In this document: one piece after another, positions 1 through 10,800 of the stretch
How the letters are laid out: each line of letters opens with the position of its first letter
How positions within the stretch are numbered: the stretch's first letter is position 1
DNA from: Lactiplantibacillus daoliensis
GTDB lineage: Bacteria; Bacillota; Bacilli; Lactobacillales; Lactobacillaceae
Length of the DNA stretch: 64,000 nucleotides
NCBI RefSeq assembly: GCF_005405005.1
Contig: NZ_BJDH01000006.1
Span: 124,001-188,000, forward strand
Reading direction: 5' to 3'
The notes under the pieces: model-generated
The model's database searches: none
What the model was told of the DNA's origin: nothing
Seen by the model: only the letters and a program-made list of their open reading frames with translations
Position numbers and translations under genes: made by a program

Positions 1-484
1 TCGCGGCATGTTCGGTGTTTAGTGTTTGGATGATCGTCTCTAAGTCAGTTGTTTCGGTCATATCATCGCGAAAGGAGTGCACGATGAAACTGTGATAGAT
101 CACTTGTCCCGTTGCGGATAAGTAAAACCAGTTCGGCTGGACAAGCTTAGCATCTTTTTTAATTGCCATATCTGGCCAAACAAGAACTTTGATGCCGTTA
201 TCGATAGGATATTGGTCAAGTTGCCAGCCGAGATCAAAGTTAGACACTTCTTGCCAGCGTTGGATTTTACTGTGCTTAATTGCGTAGTAGACGATACTAC
301 AGTCTGTTAGCTTGGAATTGTGATTCAGTTCCGCTTTAGTGAGTGGCTGGTAACTAGGTTTCGGTTTGAGCTTTGTCTGATTAACGGTCGCTTTTGGGGT
401 CGGTTGTGAGTGCAAGGCGAACCAACTGCCGCCAATCGCGAGAATAATTAGTATTGGTAGTAAAAATAGGATAATTTTCTTCAT
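1..484 (-). CDS. secreted or membrane-anchored protein of unknown function, 3' end outside the window
   Basis: An open frame runs leftward from an ATG at 484 and leaves the window without a stop, giving 161 visible codons. The N-terminus (MKKIILFLLPILIILAIGG) is a basic stretch followed by a hydrophobic segment, so the protein is probably secreted or anchored by one helix; there is no lipobox cysteine. A Pro/Lys/Thr-rich linker follows, then a globular part rich in Trp and Tyr. I do not recognise the family. An AAGGAAG Shine-Dalgarno lies about 8 nt upstream of the ATG on the minus strand. Missing downstream sequence prevents a fuller call. Confidence 0.7.
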   Translation of the reverse strand, partial: MKKIILFLLPILIILAIGGSWFALHSQPTPKATVNQTKLKPKPSYQPLTKAELNHNSKLTDCSIVYYAIKHSKIQRWQEVSNFDLGWQLDQYPIDNGIKVLVWPDMAIKKDAKLVQPNWFYLSATGQVIYHSFIVHSFRDDMTETTDLETIIQTLNTEHAA

Positions 485-541
485 GACTTAAAAGACTTCC
501 TTTAATTTGTAAAAAATAAATTGGATCGTATTTGCCACTCT

Positions 542-676
542 GGGTGATTCGAAATTAGCTGGAACGTGGTGGCCACGTTTGGAAGCCGAAGTGCGGTCTT
601 CCAAGCCGGGCTTTTTCTAAGTCGGAAGTCCATCGACTAAGAAAAACGACACCACTGAGCCAATTTCGAATCACCC
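542..676. repeat. long structured intergenic element 1 (branched inverted repeat)
   Basis: The 15-base arms GGGTGATTCGAAATT (542-556) and AATTTCGAATCACCC (662-676) are perfectly complementary. The outer stem is extended inward by GTGGTG/CACCAC. Two further hairpins sit inside: one with arms TTGGAAG/CTTCCAA and one with arms resembling TTTTCTAAGTCG/CGACTAAGAAAA. The result is a three-way branched fold. No reading frame or T-run follows, so it is not a simple terminator. Function is unknown. Confidence 0.65.
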
Positions 677-700
677 GACGTTTGGTATGTGTTCAATTTA

Positions 701-855
701 GCCGATAGGTTGCTTGCAAAAATGCTCAGCCATGAAATTGGTCTTAGTGCGGGTGTTTTTCCCGGACTTAGACCAAGGTCAGTTTTAAAGACCGCCCTTT
801 GGCGTTAAAATGACCCATGGCGTTCCAGCATTTTCGCAAGCAACCGGTAGTCGGC
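701..855. repeat. long structured intergenic element 2 (branched inverted repeat)
   Basis: Outer arms GCCGA (701) and TCGGC (851-855) continue inward through GGTTGCTTGC/GCAAGCAACC and AAAATGCT/AGCATTTT. Inside are two hairpins, arms TTGGTCTTAGT/ACTTAGACCAA and GGTCAGTTTTAA/TTAAAATGACC, the second with an inner CGCC..GGCG stem. The branched architecture matches the element at 542-676 although the sequence differs. Together they fill most of the 550 bases between the first gene and the antiporter; the rest is AT-rich with no recognised feature. Confidence 0.6.
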
Positions 856-1036
856 AAGCTAGCAAGTCTCAAGTAGACTTAATTAATTAAATTTAAGAGA
901 TATAATCACATAAATAAATTATAAATTTGTTATCAAATTTCAACGTCGTTATTTTTTGGCTTCGATATTATTAAAGATAACTGTTAATTTACCAAGAGTT
1001 GGGTAAATGACAACAATTCAGAAATGATGGGGCGAA

Positions 1037-2524
1037 ATGATGGCTGAAAAAGAGAATAAGATTACGTTAACCGCGTTAGTCATGATGATATTTACGACGG
1101 TGTTTGGCTTTGCCAACAGTACAGTCGCATTCTATCTGATGGGCTACGCGTCGATTCTGTTTTATCTATTAGCGGCGGTGCTGTTCTTTATCCCGTTTGC
1201 CTTGATGATGGCAGAATATGGTGCTGCGGTCAAATCGGATGACGGTAGTGGGATGTATCAGTGGTTACAGGTGAGCGTGAACGCGAAGTTTGCATTTGTT
1301 GGGACATTTATGTGGTTTGCTTCCTATATCATCTGGTTGGTCTCAACTTCGGCGAAAGTCTGGATCCCATTTACAACGACCTTTTTTGGAAGTGATCAAA
1401 CGCAGAAGTTTGCGATGTTTGGTCTAAATGCAACACAAGTTATTGGGATCTTGTCCTGTTTATGGATGGTGTTAGTCACTGTGGTCTCCATCAAAGGGGT
1501 CAAGGGGATTGTCCGGATTACTAGTCTGGGCGGCTTGGCCGTCACAAGTTTGAATGCGATTCTGTTAGTGGTTTCTGGGATCGTGCTGGCATTAAACCAT
1601 GGGCAGTTGGCACAACCATTTGTCCATGCGTTGCATTCACCAAATCCTGATTATCAAGCTCCAGTTGGTTTAATGAGCTTTGCTGTCTTTGCAATTTTTG
1701 CTTACGGCGGTTTGGAAGTTTTAGGTGGGATGGTCGATAAGACAAAAAATCCCGAAAAGACTTTTCCACGCGGTATTATGATTTCCGCGGTTATTATTAC
1801 CCTCGGCTATGCCTTGGGGATTCTCTGCTGGGGATTTAGTACGAACTGGGATGCAGTTTTATCTGATCCTTCTACTAATATGGGTAATATTAGTTACGTC
1901 ATGATGAAAAATTTAGGCTATGTTTTAGGGCAGTCGCTAGGATTGACAACGGCGACAAGCACTACGATTGGGCTATGGTTCGCACGGTACACTGGTTTAG
2001 GCATGTTCTTAGCGTATTCAGGGGCGTTCTTCACATTAACGTACTCACCTCTAAAAACCTTGATTTTAGGAACACCTAAGTCTTTATGGCCGAAAAAGTT
2101 CACCAAGTTGAATCAAAATGGTATGCCAAGCTATGCGATGATCGTGCAATGTGTGGTCGTGATCGTCATTATTTTACTAGCATCATTTGTCACGCCTAAT
2201 GCATCAGCGTTTTATAATATTTTGACCTTAATGGCGAACGTTTCAATGACGTTACCGTACTTGTTCTTACTCTATGCCTTTCCAAAATTCAAAAAGAATA
2301 AAGCGATTCATAAACCGTTTGAAGTTTATAAGTCACAGACTTGGACAACCGTTATTAGTTGGGTCGTGTTTATGGTCGTCTTAGGGGCGAATATCTTCAC
2401 GTTAATTCAACCAATTTTGGAACACGGTAAAGTTCAAAGTACAATTTGGATGCTGGTCGGCCCAGTTGTCTTCGGGTTGCTCGGTTGGATCTGGTATGAA
2501 GTACGGACACGTCAGCCTAAATAA
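1037..2524 (+). CDS. yjeM: YjeM-type amino-acid antiporter (glutamate/GABA antiporter branch of the APC superfamily)
   Basis: The 495-residue product is an integral membrane protein with about 12 predicted helices. The N-terminal stretch, with FTTVFGFAN, FYLMGYASI and FIPFALMMAEYGAA, is the signature of the YjeM branch of the APC superfamily, relatives of GadC that exchange amino acids across the membrane; the substrate cannot be read from sequence. Length is normal for the family. The start is ATG 1037 (a second ATG follows at 1040) after a GATGGGG Shine-Dalgarno. It is a single gene: structured non-coding DNA precedes it and a terminator follows 16 bases after the stop. Confidence 0.85.
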   Translation: MMAEKENKITLTALVMMIFTTVFGFANSTVAFYLMGYASILFYLLAAVLFFIPFALMMAEYGAAVKSDDGSGMYQWLQVSVNAKFAFVGTFMWFASYIIWLVSTSAKVWIPFTTTFFGSDQTQKFAMFGLNATQVIGILSCLWMVLVTVVSIKGVKGIVRITSLGGLAVTSLNAILLVVSGIVLALNHGQLAQPFVHALHSPNPDYQAPVGLMSFAVFAIFAYGGLEVLGGMVDKTKNPEKTFPRGIMISAVIITLGYALGILCWGFSTNWDAVLSDPSTNMGNISYVMMKNLGYVLGQSLGLTTATSTTIGLWFARYTGLGMFLAYSGAFFTLTYSPLKTLILGTPKSLWPKKFTKLNQNGMPSYAMIVQCVVVIVIILLASFVTPNASAFYNILTLMANVSMTLPYLFLLYAFPKFKKNKAIHKPFEVYKSQTWTTVISWVVFMVVLGANIFTLIQPILEHGKVQSTIWMLVGPVVFGLLGWIWYEVRTRQPK

Positions 2525-2540
2525 AACTAAATATGCAATT

Positions 2541-2571
2541 GAGCTACTGAAAATTTCAGTGGCTCTTTTTT
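2541..2571 (+). terminator. intrinsic terminator of the antiporter gene
   Basis: A stem with arms GAGCTACTGA and TCAGTGGCTC (one G-T pair) is followed directly by a run of T. Confidence 0.85.
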
Positions 2572-2845
2572 AATTCCGCCAGAAAAATTTTTGTTAGTTA
2601 ACACTGGTAGCGAAAGGTTGACGGCCTATACTGTTTTTAGTATGGATATGACTATCGCTCGATCTAGTGACAGTATAACTGATTGTAATGTTTATCTTCT
2701 TTGACCGAAATGAAAAATCGCTATTTTTAAGGCGAAGTTTTTCATTTGAATTGATTTCAATAAAAAATATTAATATAGAAATTAATTTTTTAGAAAATTA
2801 AAATAACTAGCACCCAATATATTCCAGAACTTGATTTAACCTTTA

Positions 2846-2883
2846 CAAGCTACAAACGCCTACACGTCGGCGTTTGTAGCTTG
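2846..2883. promoter_or_regulatory. perfect inverted repeat upstream of the first giant adhesin gene
   Basis: Arms CAAGCTACAAACGCC and GGCGTTTGTAGCTTG are perfectly complementary over 15 bp around an 8-base loop. No T-run follows, so it is not a canonical terminator. It could be an operator or a leader structure for the gene at 3022. Otherwise the 2572-3021 interval is AT-rich, with no gene that I can support. Confidence 0.5.
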
Positions 2884-3021
2884 AACTGATTCGGTGCAAG
2901 GCCTACACTATTAACGATGAATAAAATTAATTGATTCTAAATAGTTAGTCTATGTAATCCGTGAGACAGTCGTACCTTTGGCCCAGCCTGACGAATTGTC
3001 AATAATGAGGGGCAATCGAGA

Positions 3022-6000
3022 ATGAATAAAGAATCCGTAAATAATCAAAAAATGCACTACAAAATGTATAAAAAAGGTCGTTTCTGGTTATTCGCCGGCG
3101 TGTTAGTCATGACAACTTGGCAAGGGAGCCAAGTAATTGCACATGCTGATGAAACGACAACCACTAATGCTAGTGATGAAAGCAGCTCAGTGACAAGTAG
3201 TGCGGCTAAGTTGACGGACAAAGCTGTCGCATTAAGCAGTAGTTCTGATAGTTCAAAAACGGCTACAAGTGCAACTTCGACTAGCAATAGTGATGAAATT
3301 AGTACTAGTTCTACTAGTGCTAGTACCGACAAAACTGATACTTCTGATAGCGAAACAACTGAAACCGGCAGTAAAACTGCCAAAAGTAGTGCGGTAACTA
3401 CTGATTCGACGAGTGCTAGCGATACAGGTAATACTGGTACTAAGACGACGGCGACGGGTGACTCAAAAGTAACAACTGATAGCGTGACAGCAACGAATCA
3501 TTCGACTGAGCCAACAACGATAAGTTCAGCAACAAAACAAACCAGCAATCAAACGGCACCACAAGCAACGACCGCAGCATCATCAGCGACAGTTTCAGAA
3601 CCAACGACCACAATTGAAGCTGCTCCTGACGAAAATTTGACCTCTGAAAGTAACGATATCGACCCAGTTTTGGCTGATATGAAGGTTACAACGCCTGCGA
3701 CGAGTACTGAAAAACAAGTGACTAGCAATCGGGCCATGTTATTGCGCGCCGCGGTAGCCGCTGCCGATATTGCAAGCGGAACTGATTGGAATATTGATAG
3801 TGCCGGGGTATTACACCTTAATACCGGCGTGTTGACCAGTAGCACATCTTCTGCATTAAACACGGCTTGGGCTCCGTATGCTTCACAGATCAAGTCGATT
3901 TCAATTGATAGTGCGGTGGATGCTGGGACCAATACCGCCAATTTGTTCAAGGGACTAAATCAGGTTACAACGATTAGTGGTTTAGATCAGTTGGACACGA
4001 GCAAAGTGACCAACTTTGGCGATATGTTTTTCCAGATGACTAGTTTGACTAGCCTGGATTTATCGAGTTTTAATACCGACAAATTGACTAATGCAGCCCA
4101 AATGTTCTTGGGCGATTCGAGTTTAACGAGCTTGAACGTGAGTGGCTGGAATACGAGCAAAGTAACTAACATGGGGAGAGCCTTTAACGGTCTTAAAGCG
4201 TTAACCAGCTTAGATCTTTCTAGTTGGGATACGAGTGCTGCGACGAATATGGTCTCGATATTTTACGGCGACAGTTCTTTAGCTAACCTGAACTTAACGG
4301 GTTGGAATACCTCAAATGTAACTGACCTGAGTGGGATGTTTGCTGGCGATAGCAGTTTGACCAGTTTGGACCTCAGTAGCTGGGATGTTAGCAAGGCGAC
4401 GACTGTCACAAATATGTTCGGTGGTGATACTGCTCTGAAGACCCTGAATGTGTCAGGTTGGCAATTAAACGCCAACATTACGAGTTTGAAATCGTTTTTC
4501 CAAGGTTTGAAGAGCCTGACTGAATTAGACGCAGACGATTTTAACGCTGGTTCTGTGACTGATGTGACTAACCTATTCAACGGTGATACAGCATTAACGA
4601 CTTTAAATGCTAACAATTGGGGGTTGGACGACGTTACGGATCTAACAAATCTATTTGCCGGTTTAGCTGCCTTAACCACTGTCAATGCTAAAAATTGGCA
4701 GGTGGGTAAAGTGACGAGTGTGATGCAATTGTTTTACAATGATTCCAAGCTAACAACTGCCGATCTCAGTGGCTGGGATACAGCTAGCTTGACTAATATG
4801 CGAGGGGCATTTAATCAAGATGCCAGCCTAACGAGTGCCAATCTTGCTAATTGGAATGTTAGCAAGGTTACCGATATGGGGTATCTTTTCCATCTAGACG
4901 GTGCCTTAACCGATTTGACACTGACAGGTTGGAATCCAAGTAGTTTGGCAAAAGCCGATGCAATGTTTGCTGAAGACGGTGGCTTGACTACTATTGACAC
5001 GACAAATTGGAATTTGAGTCAGTTACAAAATGCGGATGATATGTTCGCTAACATGACAGCTCTTAAGAACATTGATACGACAGCTTGGAAGTTGACTAAG
5101 CTAACGACGGCTAATGATATGTTCTTTGGTGATACTAGTTTGACCGCTCTAGATACCAGTAATTGGGGGCTAGCCAACTTACAAAATGCTTTTGCAATGT
5201 TTAATGGCGATAGCGCCTTGGTATCATTAGGAACGACGACCAACTGGAATCTTAATAATGTGACGGATTCGAGTTACATGTTTGCTGATGACCAATTACT
5301 TTCGAGTCTAGATACGACCAACTGGGGACTTTCTAAGGATACAAATACGAAGGAAATGTTCTCCTATGCTTCTTCACTTAAAGCTTTGAATACGACAAAT
5401 TGGGATTTGAGTCAGTTACAAAATGCGGACGCTATGTTTGATAACGCGTCAAGTTTAGCAAATCTGAATACAACAGCTTGGAACTTGAGCAACTTACAGA
5501 CGGCGGCTAATATGTTTGCTAACATGACAGCTCTTGAGAATCTTGATACGACAGCTTGGAAGCTGACTAAGTTAACAACTGCTAATGATATGTTCTATGG
5601 CGACACTAGTTTGACTGCCCTAGATACAAGCAATTGGGGGCTGGCCAACTTACAAAATGCCTTTGCAATGTTTAATGGCGACAGAGCCTTGGTATCATTG
5701 GGAACGACGACTAACTGGAATCTTAATAATGTGACGAATTCGGGTTATATGTTTGCTAATGACCAGTTACTTTCAAGTCTAGATACGACCAACTGGGGAC
5801 TTTCTAAGGATGCAAATACGAAGGAAATGTTTTCCTATGTTTCTTCACTTAAAGCATTAGATACGACAAATTGGGATTTGAGCAAAGTCACCGATGCTAG
5901 TTTCATGTTTGAGCATGTTTCAGGGATTCAGACTCTTGATACGACCAATTGGCAGATTGGTGGTGCCATCAATGTTGCTGATATGTTTGCAAGAAATGCT

Positions 6001-7332
6001 AAACTTCAAAGTTTAGACCTCTCAAATTGGGATTTGACTAACGCGACCGATGTTACTGATATGTTGATAACGACACCGGCGTTACAGAATCTGAAGCTTG
6101 GCTCAAAGGTTCTCCTTGCAACGAACAGTGATGGTAGTGCGGTTCTTGGCGATGCGCCATTGAACGATACTTACACCGGCAAATGGATTAACAATGAAGG
6201 TCAGACCTTTACCGCCGCCGAGTTGATGGCCTTGTACAACGATACGTCGACCGCGGTTCCTGACACTTATGTTTGGCAAACAGATCAAACGGTTGTTACT
6301 GCCCATGATTCAGAGATTAATCAAAGTGGTCAAAATACTTGGAAGGCCGCCGATAACTTTGACACGGCAATGAATGCGGATGGTCAAACCCTCAAAGCAG
6401 CTGATATGACTGTCGATGGTAGTGTTGACACTACTACGCCAGGCCAATATACGGTGACTTATAGTTACTTGAATGCGGCTGGGAATGCCGTTAGTGCGGT
6501 GGCGAAAGTTACAGTCGTTGCAAGTCAAGTTTCTGTCGACGCACATGATACGACAATTATGCAGGGCCAAACTTGGTCAGCTGCAGATAACCTTGACAGT
6601 GCGACTGATTTCAACGGTAATGCGGTTGATTTCAAGAATGTGGCTGTGACTGGTGCGGATCAAGTTAAAACGCAAACACCAGGGACTTATGATGTGATCT
6701 ATCGTTATACGGATGCCAACGGCAATATTGCCACTAAAGTCGTTATGATCACAGTTAAAGCCAGCCAAGTTTCAGTTGATGCCGATGATGCGACTGTTAC
6801 ACAAGGGCAAACTTGGAAGGCTGCGGATAGCTTTGTTGGCGCTACGGATGCTAAGGGTAATGCCGTTGATTTCAGCCAAGTGACTGTTACCGATGCAGAC
6901 CAAGTCAACACGGCAGTTCCTGGAACTTATCAGGTGACCTATGGCTTTACTGATGCGTATGGAAATGCTGTTACAAAAGTTGTTACGATTACGGTTCAGC
7001 CCAAAGTTTCAGCCGGTGATAATACTAGTTCAAACACGGCTACTGGTAATTCTAGCCAAGCAGATACGATTGATCCAATGACTGCGGGCAAGCAGGTGGA
7101 TGCAGAAGCAACTGCCAGAGAAATGGTGATGCCAAGTTCTCAAGCCGTTGCAACCACTAAGCCGATGGGTCAAACAACTAAATCAGCACCAAAAGCGGCC
7201 GCTGATCAAGCTAAGAAGTTGCCACAAACTAACGAAAGCTCAGCGGATGGTGCCGTTATCTTAGGTGCAATTGTGTTGGGAATGACCGGGCTATTCAGTT
7301 TCTTCAACAAGAAACGCCGGACTGGTAAATAA
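3022..7332 (+). CDS. giant LPQTN-anchored BspA-like (DUF285 repeat) surface protein
   Basis: The 1436-residue protein has a KxYKxGKxW-type signal (K14, Y16, K17, G19, R20, W22; Arg replaces the usual second Lys). A Ser/Thr-rich, probably glycosylated stalk covers about residues 45-220. Next comes a long array (about 255-1035) of roughly 24-residue repeats of the pattern SLTSLDLSSWDTSxVTNM, the BspA-like/DUF285 leucine-rich type. Three Ig-like Big_3-type repeats follow (about 1090-1345). The sorting signal LPQTN starts at residue 1400, followed by a hydrophobic segment and KKRR tail. Such proteins are covalently wall-anchored adhesins; the ligand is unknown. The start is ATG 3022 after GAGGGG. 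A 471-bp in-frame duplication lies inside the array. Its closest relative in the window is the next gene. Confidence 0.9.
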   Translation: MNKESVNNQKMHYKMYKKGRFWLFAGVLVMTTWQGSQVIAHADETTTTNASDESSSVTSSAAKLTDKAVALSSSSDSSKTATSATSTSNSDEISTSSTSASTDKTDTSDSETTETGSKTAKSSAVTTDSTSASDTGNTGTKTTATGDSKVTTDSVTATNHSTEPTTISSATKQTSNQTAPQATTAASSATVSEPTTTIEAAPDENLTSESNDIDPVLADMKVTTPATSTEKQVTSNRAMLLRAAVAAADIASGTDWNIDSAGVLHLNTGVLTSSTSSALNTAWAPYASQIKSISIDSAVDAGTNTANLFKGLNQVTTISGLDQLDTSKVTNFGDMFFQMTSLTSLDLSSFNTDKLTNAAQMFLGDSSLTSLNVSGWNTSKVTNMGRAFNGLKALTSLDLSSWDTSAATNMVSIFYGDSSLANLNLTGWNTSNVTDLSGMFAGDSSLTSLDLSSWDVSKATTVTNMFGGDTALKTLNVSGWQLNANITSLKSFFQGLKSLTELDADDFNAGSVTDVTNLFNGDTALTTLNANNWGLDDVTDLTNLFAGLAALTTVNAKNWQVGKVTSVMQLFYNDSKLTTADLSGWDTASLTNMRGAFNQDASLTSANLANWNVSKVTDMGYLFHLDGALTDLTLTGWNPSSLAKADAMFAEDGGLTTIDTTNWNLSQLQNADDMFANMTALKNIDTTAWKLTKLTTANDMFFGDTSLTALDTSNWGLANLQNAFAMFNGDSALVSLGTTTNWNLNNVTDSSYMFADDQLLSSLDTTNWGLSKDTNTKEMFSYASSLKALNTTNWDLSQLQNADAMFDNASSLANLNTTAWNLSNLQTAANMFANMTALENLDTTAWKLTKLTTANDMFYGDTSLTALDTSNWGLANLQNAFAMFNGDRALVSLGTTTNWNLNNVTNSGYMFANDQLLSSLDTTNWGLSKDANTKEMFSYVSSLKALDTTNWDLSKVTDASFMFEHVSGIQTLDTTNWQIGGAINVADMFARNAKLQSLDLSNWDLTNATDVTDMLITTPALQNLKLGSKVLLATNSDGSAVLGDAPLNDTYTGKWINNEGQTFTAAELMALYNDTSTAVPDTYVWQTDQTVVTAHDSEINQSGQNTWKAADNFDTAMNADGQTLKAADMTVDGSVDTTTPGQYTVTYSYLNAAGNAVSAVAKVTVVASQVSVDAHDTTIMQGQTWSAADNLDSATDFNGNAVDFKNVAVTGADQVKTQTPGTYDVIYRYTDANGNIATKVVMITVKASQVSVDADDATVTQGQTWKAADSFVGATDAKGNAVDFSQVTVTDADQVNTAVPGTYQVTYGFTDAYGNAVTKVVTITVQPKVSAGDNTSSNTATGNSSQADTIDPMTAGKQVDAEATAREMVMPSSQAVATTKPMGQTTKSAPKAAADQAKKLPQTNESSADGAVILGAIVLGMTGLFSFFNKKRRTGK
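5041..5888 (+). repeat. in-frame tandem segmental duplication, period 471 bp
   Basis: Bases 5041-5417 recur at 5512-5888 with few changes, an offset of exactly 471 bp (157 codons). The duplicated unit covers several DUF285 repeats, including the segments LTTANDMF and NLQNAFAMFNGD. The reading frame is kept, so the adhesin array appears to have grown recently by recombination. Confidence 0.85.
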
Positions 7333-7342
7333 AAACGAGTTA

Positions 7343-7380
7343 AGATGTCACTTCTGAATTTTGGAAGTGACATCTTTTTT
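7343..7380 (+). terminator. intrinsic terminator after the first adhesin gene
   Basis: Perfect 12-bp arms AGATGTCACTTC/GAAGTGACATCT are followed by a T-run. The remainder of the 7333-7816 interval is AT-rich leader DNA with no gene that I can support. Confidence 0.9.
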
Positions 7381-7816
7381 TCTGGAGCGGCTTTAGTAAG
7401 TAAAACTTAAAATTATTCAAAAAATAACGGATATAGTTAAACGCGTTGACTATTACGAGAGGTTATTCTTCTTGACTAACTTAATTGCGTATAACTAATC
7501 ATAATGTTTATCAAAGTTTACAAAAACAAAACAAGCGAGTTTTTGAGCTGTTTTTTTAATAAGTTGAAGAATATCGATAACAAATATTAATGGTTGCATT
7601 ACAGCAAACTAAAGTTATGCTCTCACTAAACCAAACTGTTGCAGGAACATATAGGAATTAAAGCACTACAAACCCCGCCACTAAAGGATTCTTGTATTTG
7701 CATCTCCTTGGTTTAGTAGGTACACTATCAATGACGATAAAAGTAAATGCCGTGTAGTCAAAAAAATAAATCCGCTAATAATTTTTCATGGGGTAGCGGT
7801 AGGGAGTGTTTTGATC

Positions 7817-10800
7817 ATGAGTAATAAGAAGCAGTTAACTTTATCAGGAACTCAGAAAGAACATTATAAGATGTATAAGAAAGGTCGCTTCTGGTTATTT
7901 GCTGGGGTCTTAGTCATGACAACTTGGCAAGGTAATCAGGTTGTTTCGCATGCTGCTGAAACAGCGTCCACAGATACCGCCGAGCAGACGCCTGCAGTAA
8001 CAACGGTTCCGACGCAGTTAACCAGTAAGACAGTGACTTTAGGAGTGGAAACGACTAGTTCAGTTAAAAGTGAAAGCGATTCCGCACTCAACGATAGTTC
8101 TGCAACTAGTACTGAAGCAACGAGCACTTCGACAGCAAGTGACAAGGTTTCAAGCGCTAGTTCAAGTACAACGAGTGTGGCAACTAGTAGTACTAGCGCT
8201 TCTACTAAAGAAAGTCAGACCAGTCAGTCGGCCGGTTCAGCGATGAGCACTTCATCGACTGCAACGAGTGTGGCCAGCTCAGCCACCAAAGAAAATACCT
8301 CGGCCGTTAGTTCAAGTGTCGCAACGCCAACTGACCAAGAGAATAATAACTTGAAGAATGAATCAACTAAGTCTGATGAAACAGGCAATACACCAGTTCA
8401 ATCAGGTCAGACGGTCACTGGTGATTTGACGACAACAGGTACAGTGACTGATGATGAAACTAGTGAATTAACCGCTGCTGAGAGTGCGACGGATCAGTTA
8501 GCGGTCGCTAAGACTGACGCAGTTGCACCGCAAACCGCGACTAAAGATCAACTGGTGACTAATCAGCGGATAATGATGATGCGGGCAGCCGCTGCTGATA
8601 TTGCGGCAGGCGATGGCTGGAACATTGATAGTAACGGCGTGTTACATATTTTGAGTGGGGCGAATTTATCTAGCAATGTTGCGTTGAATGCGCTGTGGCT
8701 GGCTAATGCTAGTTCGATTACGTCGATTGTCTTTGATGGCCCCGTGACAGCTGGAACAAGTACTGGGACTCTGTTTAAAGGCTTAAATAAAGTTACCACG
8801 ATTACCGGTATTGAAAATTTGGATACCAGTAAAACGACTAATTTTGGGTCTATGTTTTATGGAATGTCGAGTTTAACTAGCTTAGATTTGTCGAGTTTGA
8901 ATACTAGTCAAGCCACTAATTTCGCTCAACTGGTCTATGGTGATAGCGCCTTAACCAGTCTCAACGTGAGCGGCCTGGATACTAGCCAAGTCACTAATAT
9001 GGGTAGTGCTTTTAATGGCTTGAAGTCGTTGACTAGTTTGGATTTGTCTAGTTGGAATACCAGTGCTGTGACCACGACTAACTCAATGTTTAGTGGTGAT
9101 ACTGTCTTAACTGACTTGAACTTGACCGGCTGGAACACGAGCAATGTTAAGAATATGGGTGGGATGTTTTCTGGTGACTCAAGTCTGACCAGTCTGGATT
9201 TAAGTAGCTTCAACACTAATAACGTCACCGATATGAACACGATGTTTACTAACGATCAGCGGTTGCAAACGATTAATTTTGGCACTAACTGGAATACAGC
9301 GAATGTGACTAACATGGTTAACATGTTCAAAAATAATAGTGCCTTAACTAGCTTAGACTTGAGTGGCTGGAATATGAGTAAAGTCACTAATATTACCAGC
9401 ATGTTTTTGAATGATACCGCTCTGAAATCACTAAATGTGAGTGGCTGGCAACTTAACTCAAGTATTACGAGTTTAGCATCATTCTTTGCTGGACTGACAA
9501 GTTTAACTGATTTTACGGCTGATAACTTTGATGCCAGTCATGTCACTGATATTACCAATCTATTTAATGGTGATAAGCAGTTGAAGACATTGAAAGCAGC
9601 TAATTGGGACCTGAGTAGTGTGAATGATTTGACTGCGATGTTCAAGCAGCTGACGGCATTGACGACAGTTGTGGCCCCTAACTGGAAGATTGGCCGAGTG
9701 ACGAGTTTGTATCAAATGTTTATGATGGATGCCAACTTAACGACGGCGGATCTGAGTGGTTGGGAAACAGGTAGCGTGACAATGACCAGGGGGATGTTTT
9801 ATCAGGACAGTAACCTCACCAATTTAAATTTGGCAAATTGGGATACGAGTCAGGTTACGGACATGCATCAGATGTTTACACAAAATACGGCTTTGACCCA
9901 GCTAGATCTTTCAAATTGGGATACGAGTAGCTTGGTTGATGCTGGTGGGATGTTCTATCAAGATAGTAATTTAGCAAACTTGGATGTGTCTGGTTGGAAT
10001 ACGGGCAATTTACAGCTTGCTGATGGTATGTTTAGTGGGATGACTAACTTAACCACTTTGGATGTGTCGAACTGGAATACGAGCAGTTTAACTGATGCAA
10101 CCAATATGTTTAACCAGGATAAGAGTTTGGCAGTTTTAGATGTGTCCAATTGGGATACTAGTCAGGTCACAAGTATGCGGCAGATGTTTCCACAAATGAC
10201 AGCCTTGACTAAGTTAGATGTTTCTAAGTGGGATACGAGCAGTTTAGTAGATGCCAGTGGGATGTTCTATGAAGATACTGGTCTGACAACATTGGATGTG
10301 TCCAAATGGAATACCAGTAATTTAAGTGATGCGGATGGCATATTTAGTAGCATGACAAACTTGACTAGTCTAGATGTGTCCAAATGGGATACAAGTAGCC
10401 TGGTTAGCGCGGGCGATATGTTCTTCCGAGACTTTGGTTTAACGACTTTAAATGTGTCCAATTGGGATGTCGGTAATCTCGTCAATGGATTCGCGATGTT
10501 TAATAATATTCCAAATGTGACGACGCTAGATGTTTCTAAGTGGCGACCAGTCAGTCTTCAAGATGCTAGCTTCATGTTCTCAATGGATTCCAGTGTAACT
10601 GAGTATGACCTGTCTCAATGGGGTTCTACTCAAATCACCACGATGGCGCATATGTTTGATCAGAACAGTGCGTTAACATCACTTGATCTATCCGGGATTG
10701 ATATGTCCAACGTCACTGATGTTTACATGATGTTAGTTGCCGTGACCGCATTGAAAAAGTTAACGCTAGGTACTGAAAATAAGCTTGACGTCGCAGCGAC

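Noticed and set aside
3900-6080. Regularly spaced DNA repeats resembling a CRISPR array
   Set aside because: The period (about 72-75 bp) is the codon footprint of the 24-residue DUF285 protein repeats; units are diverged and open in one frame, with no cas genes.
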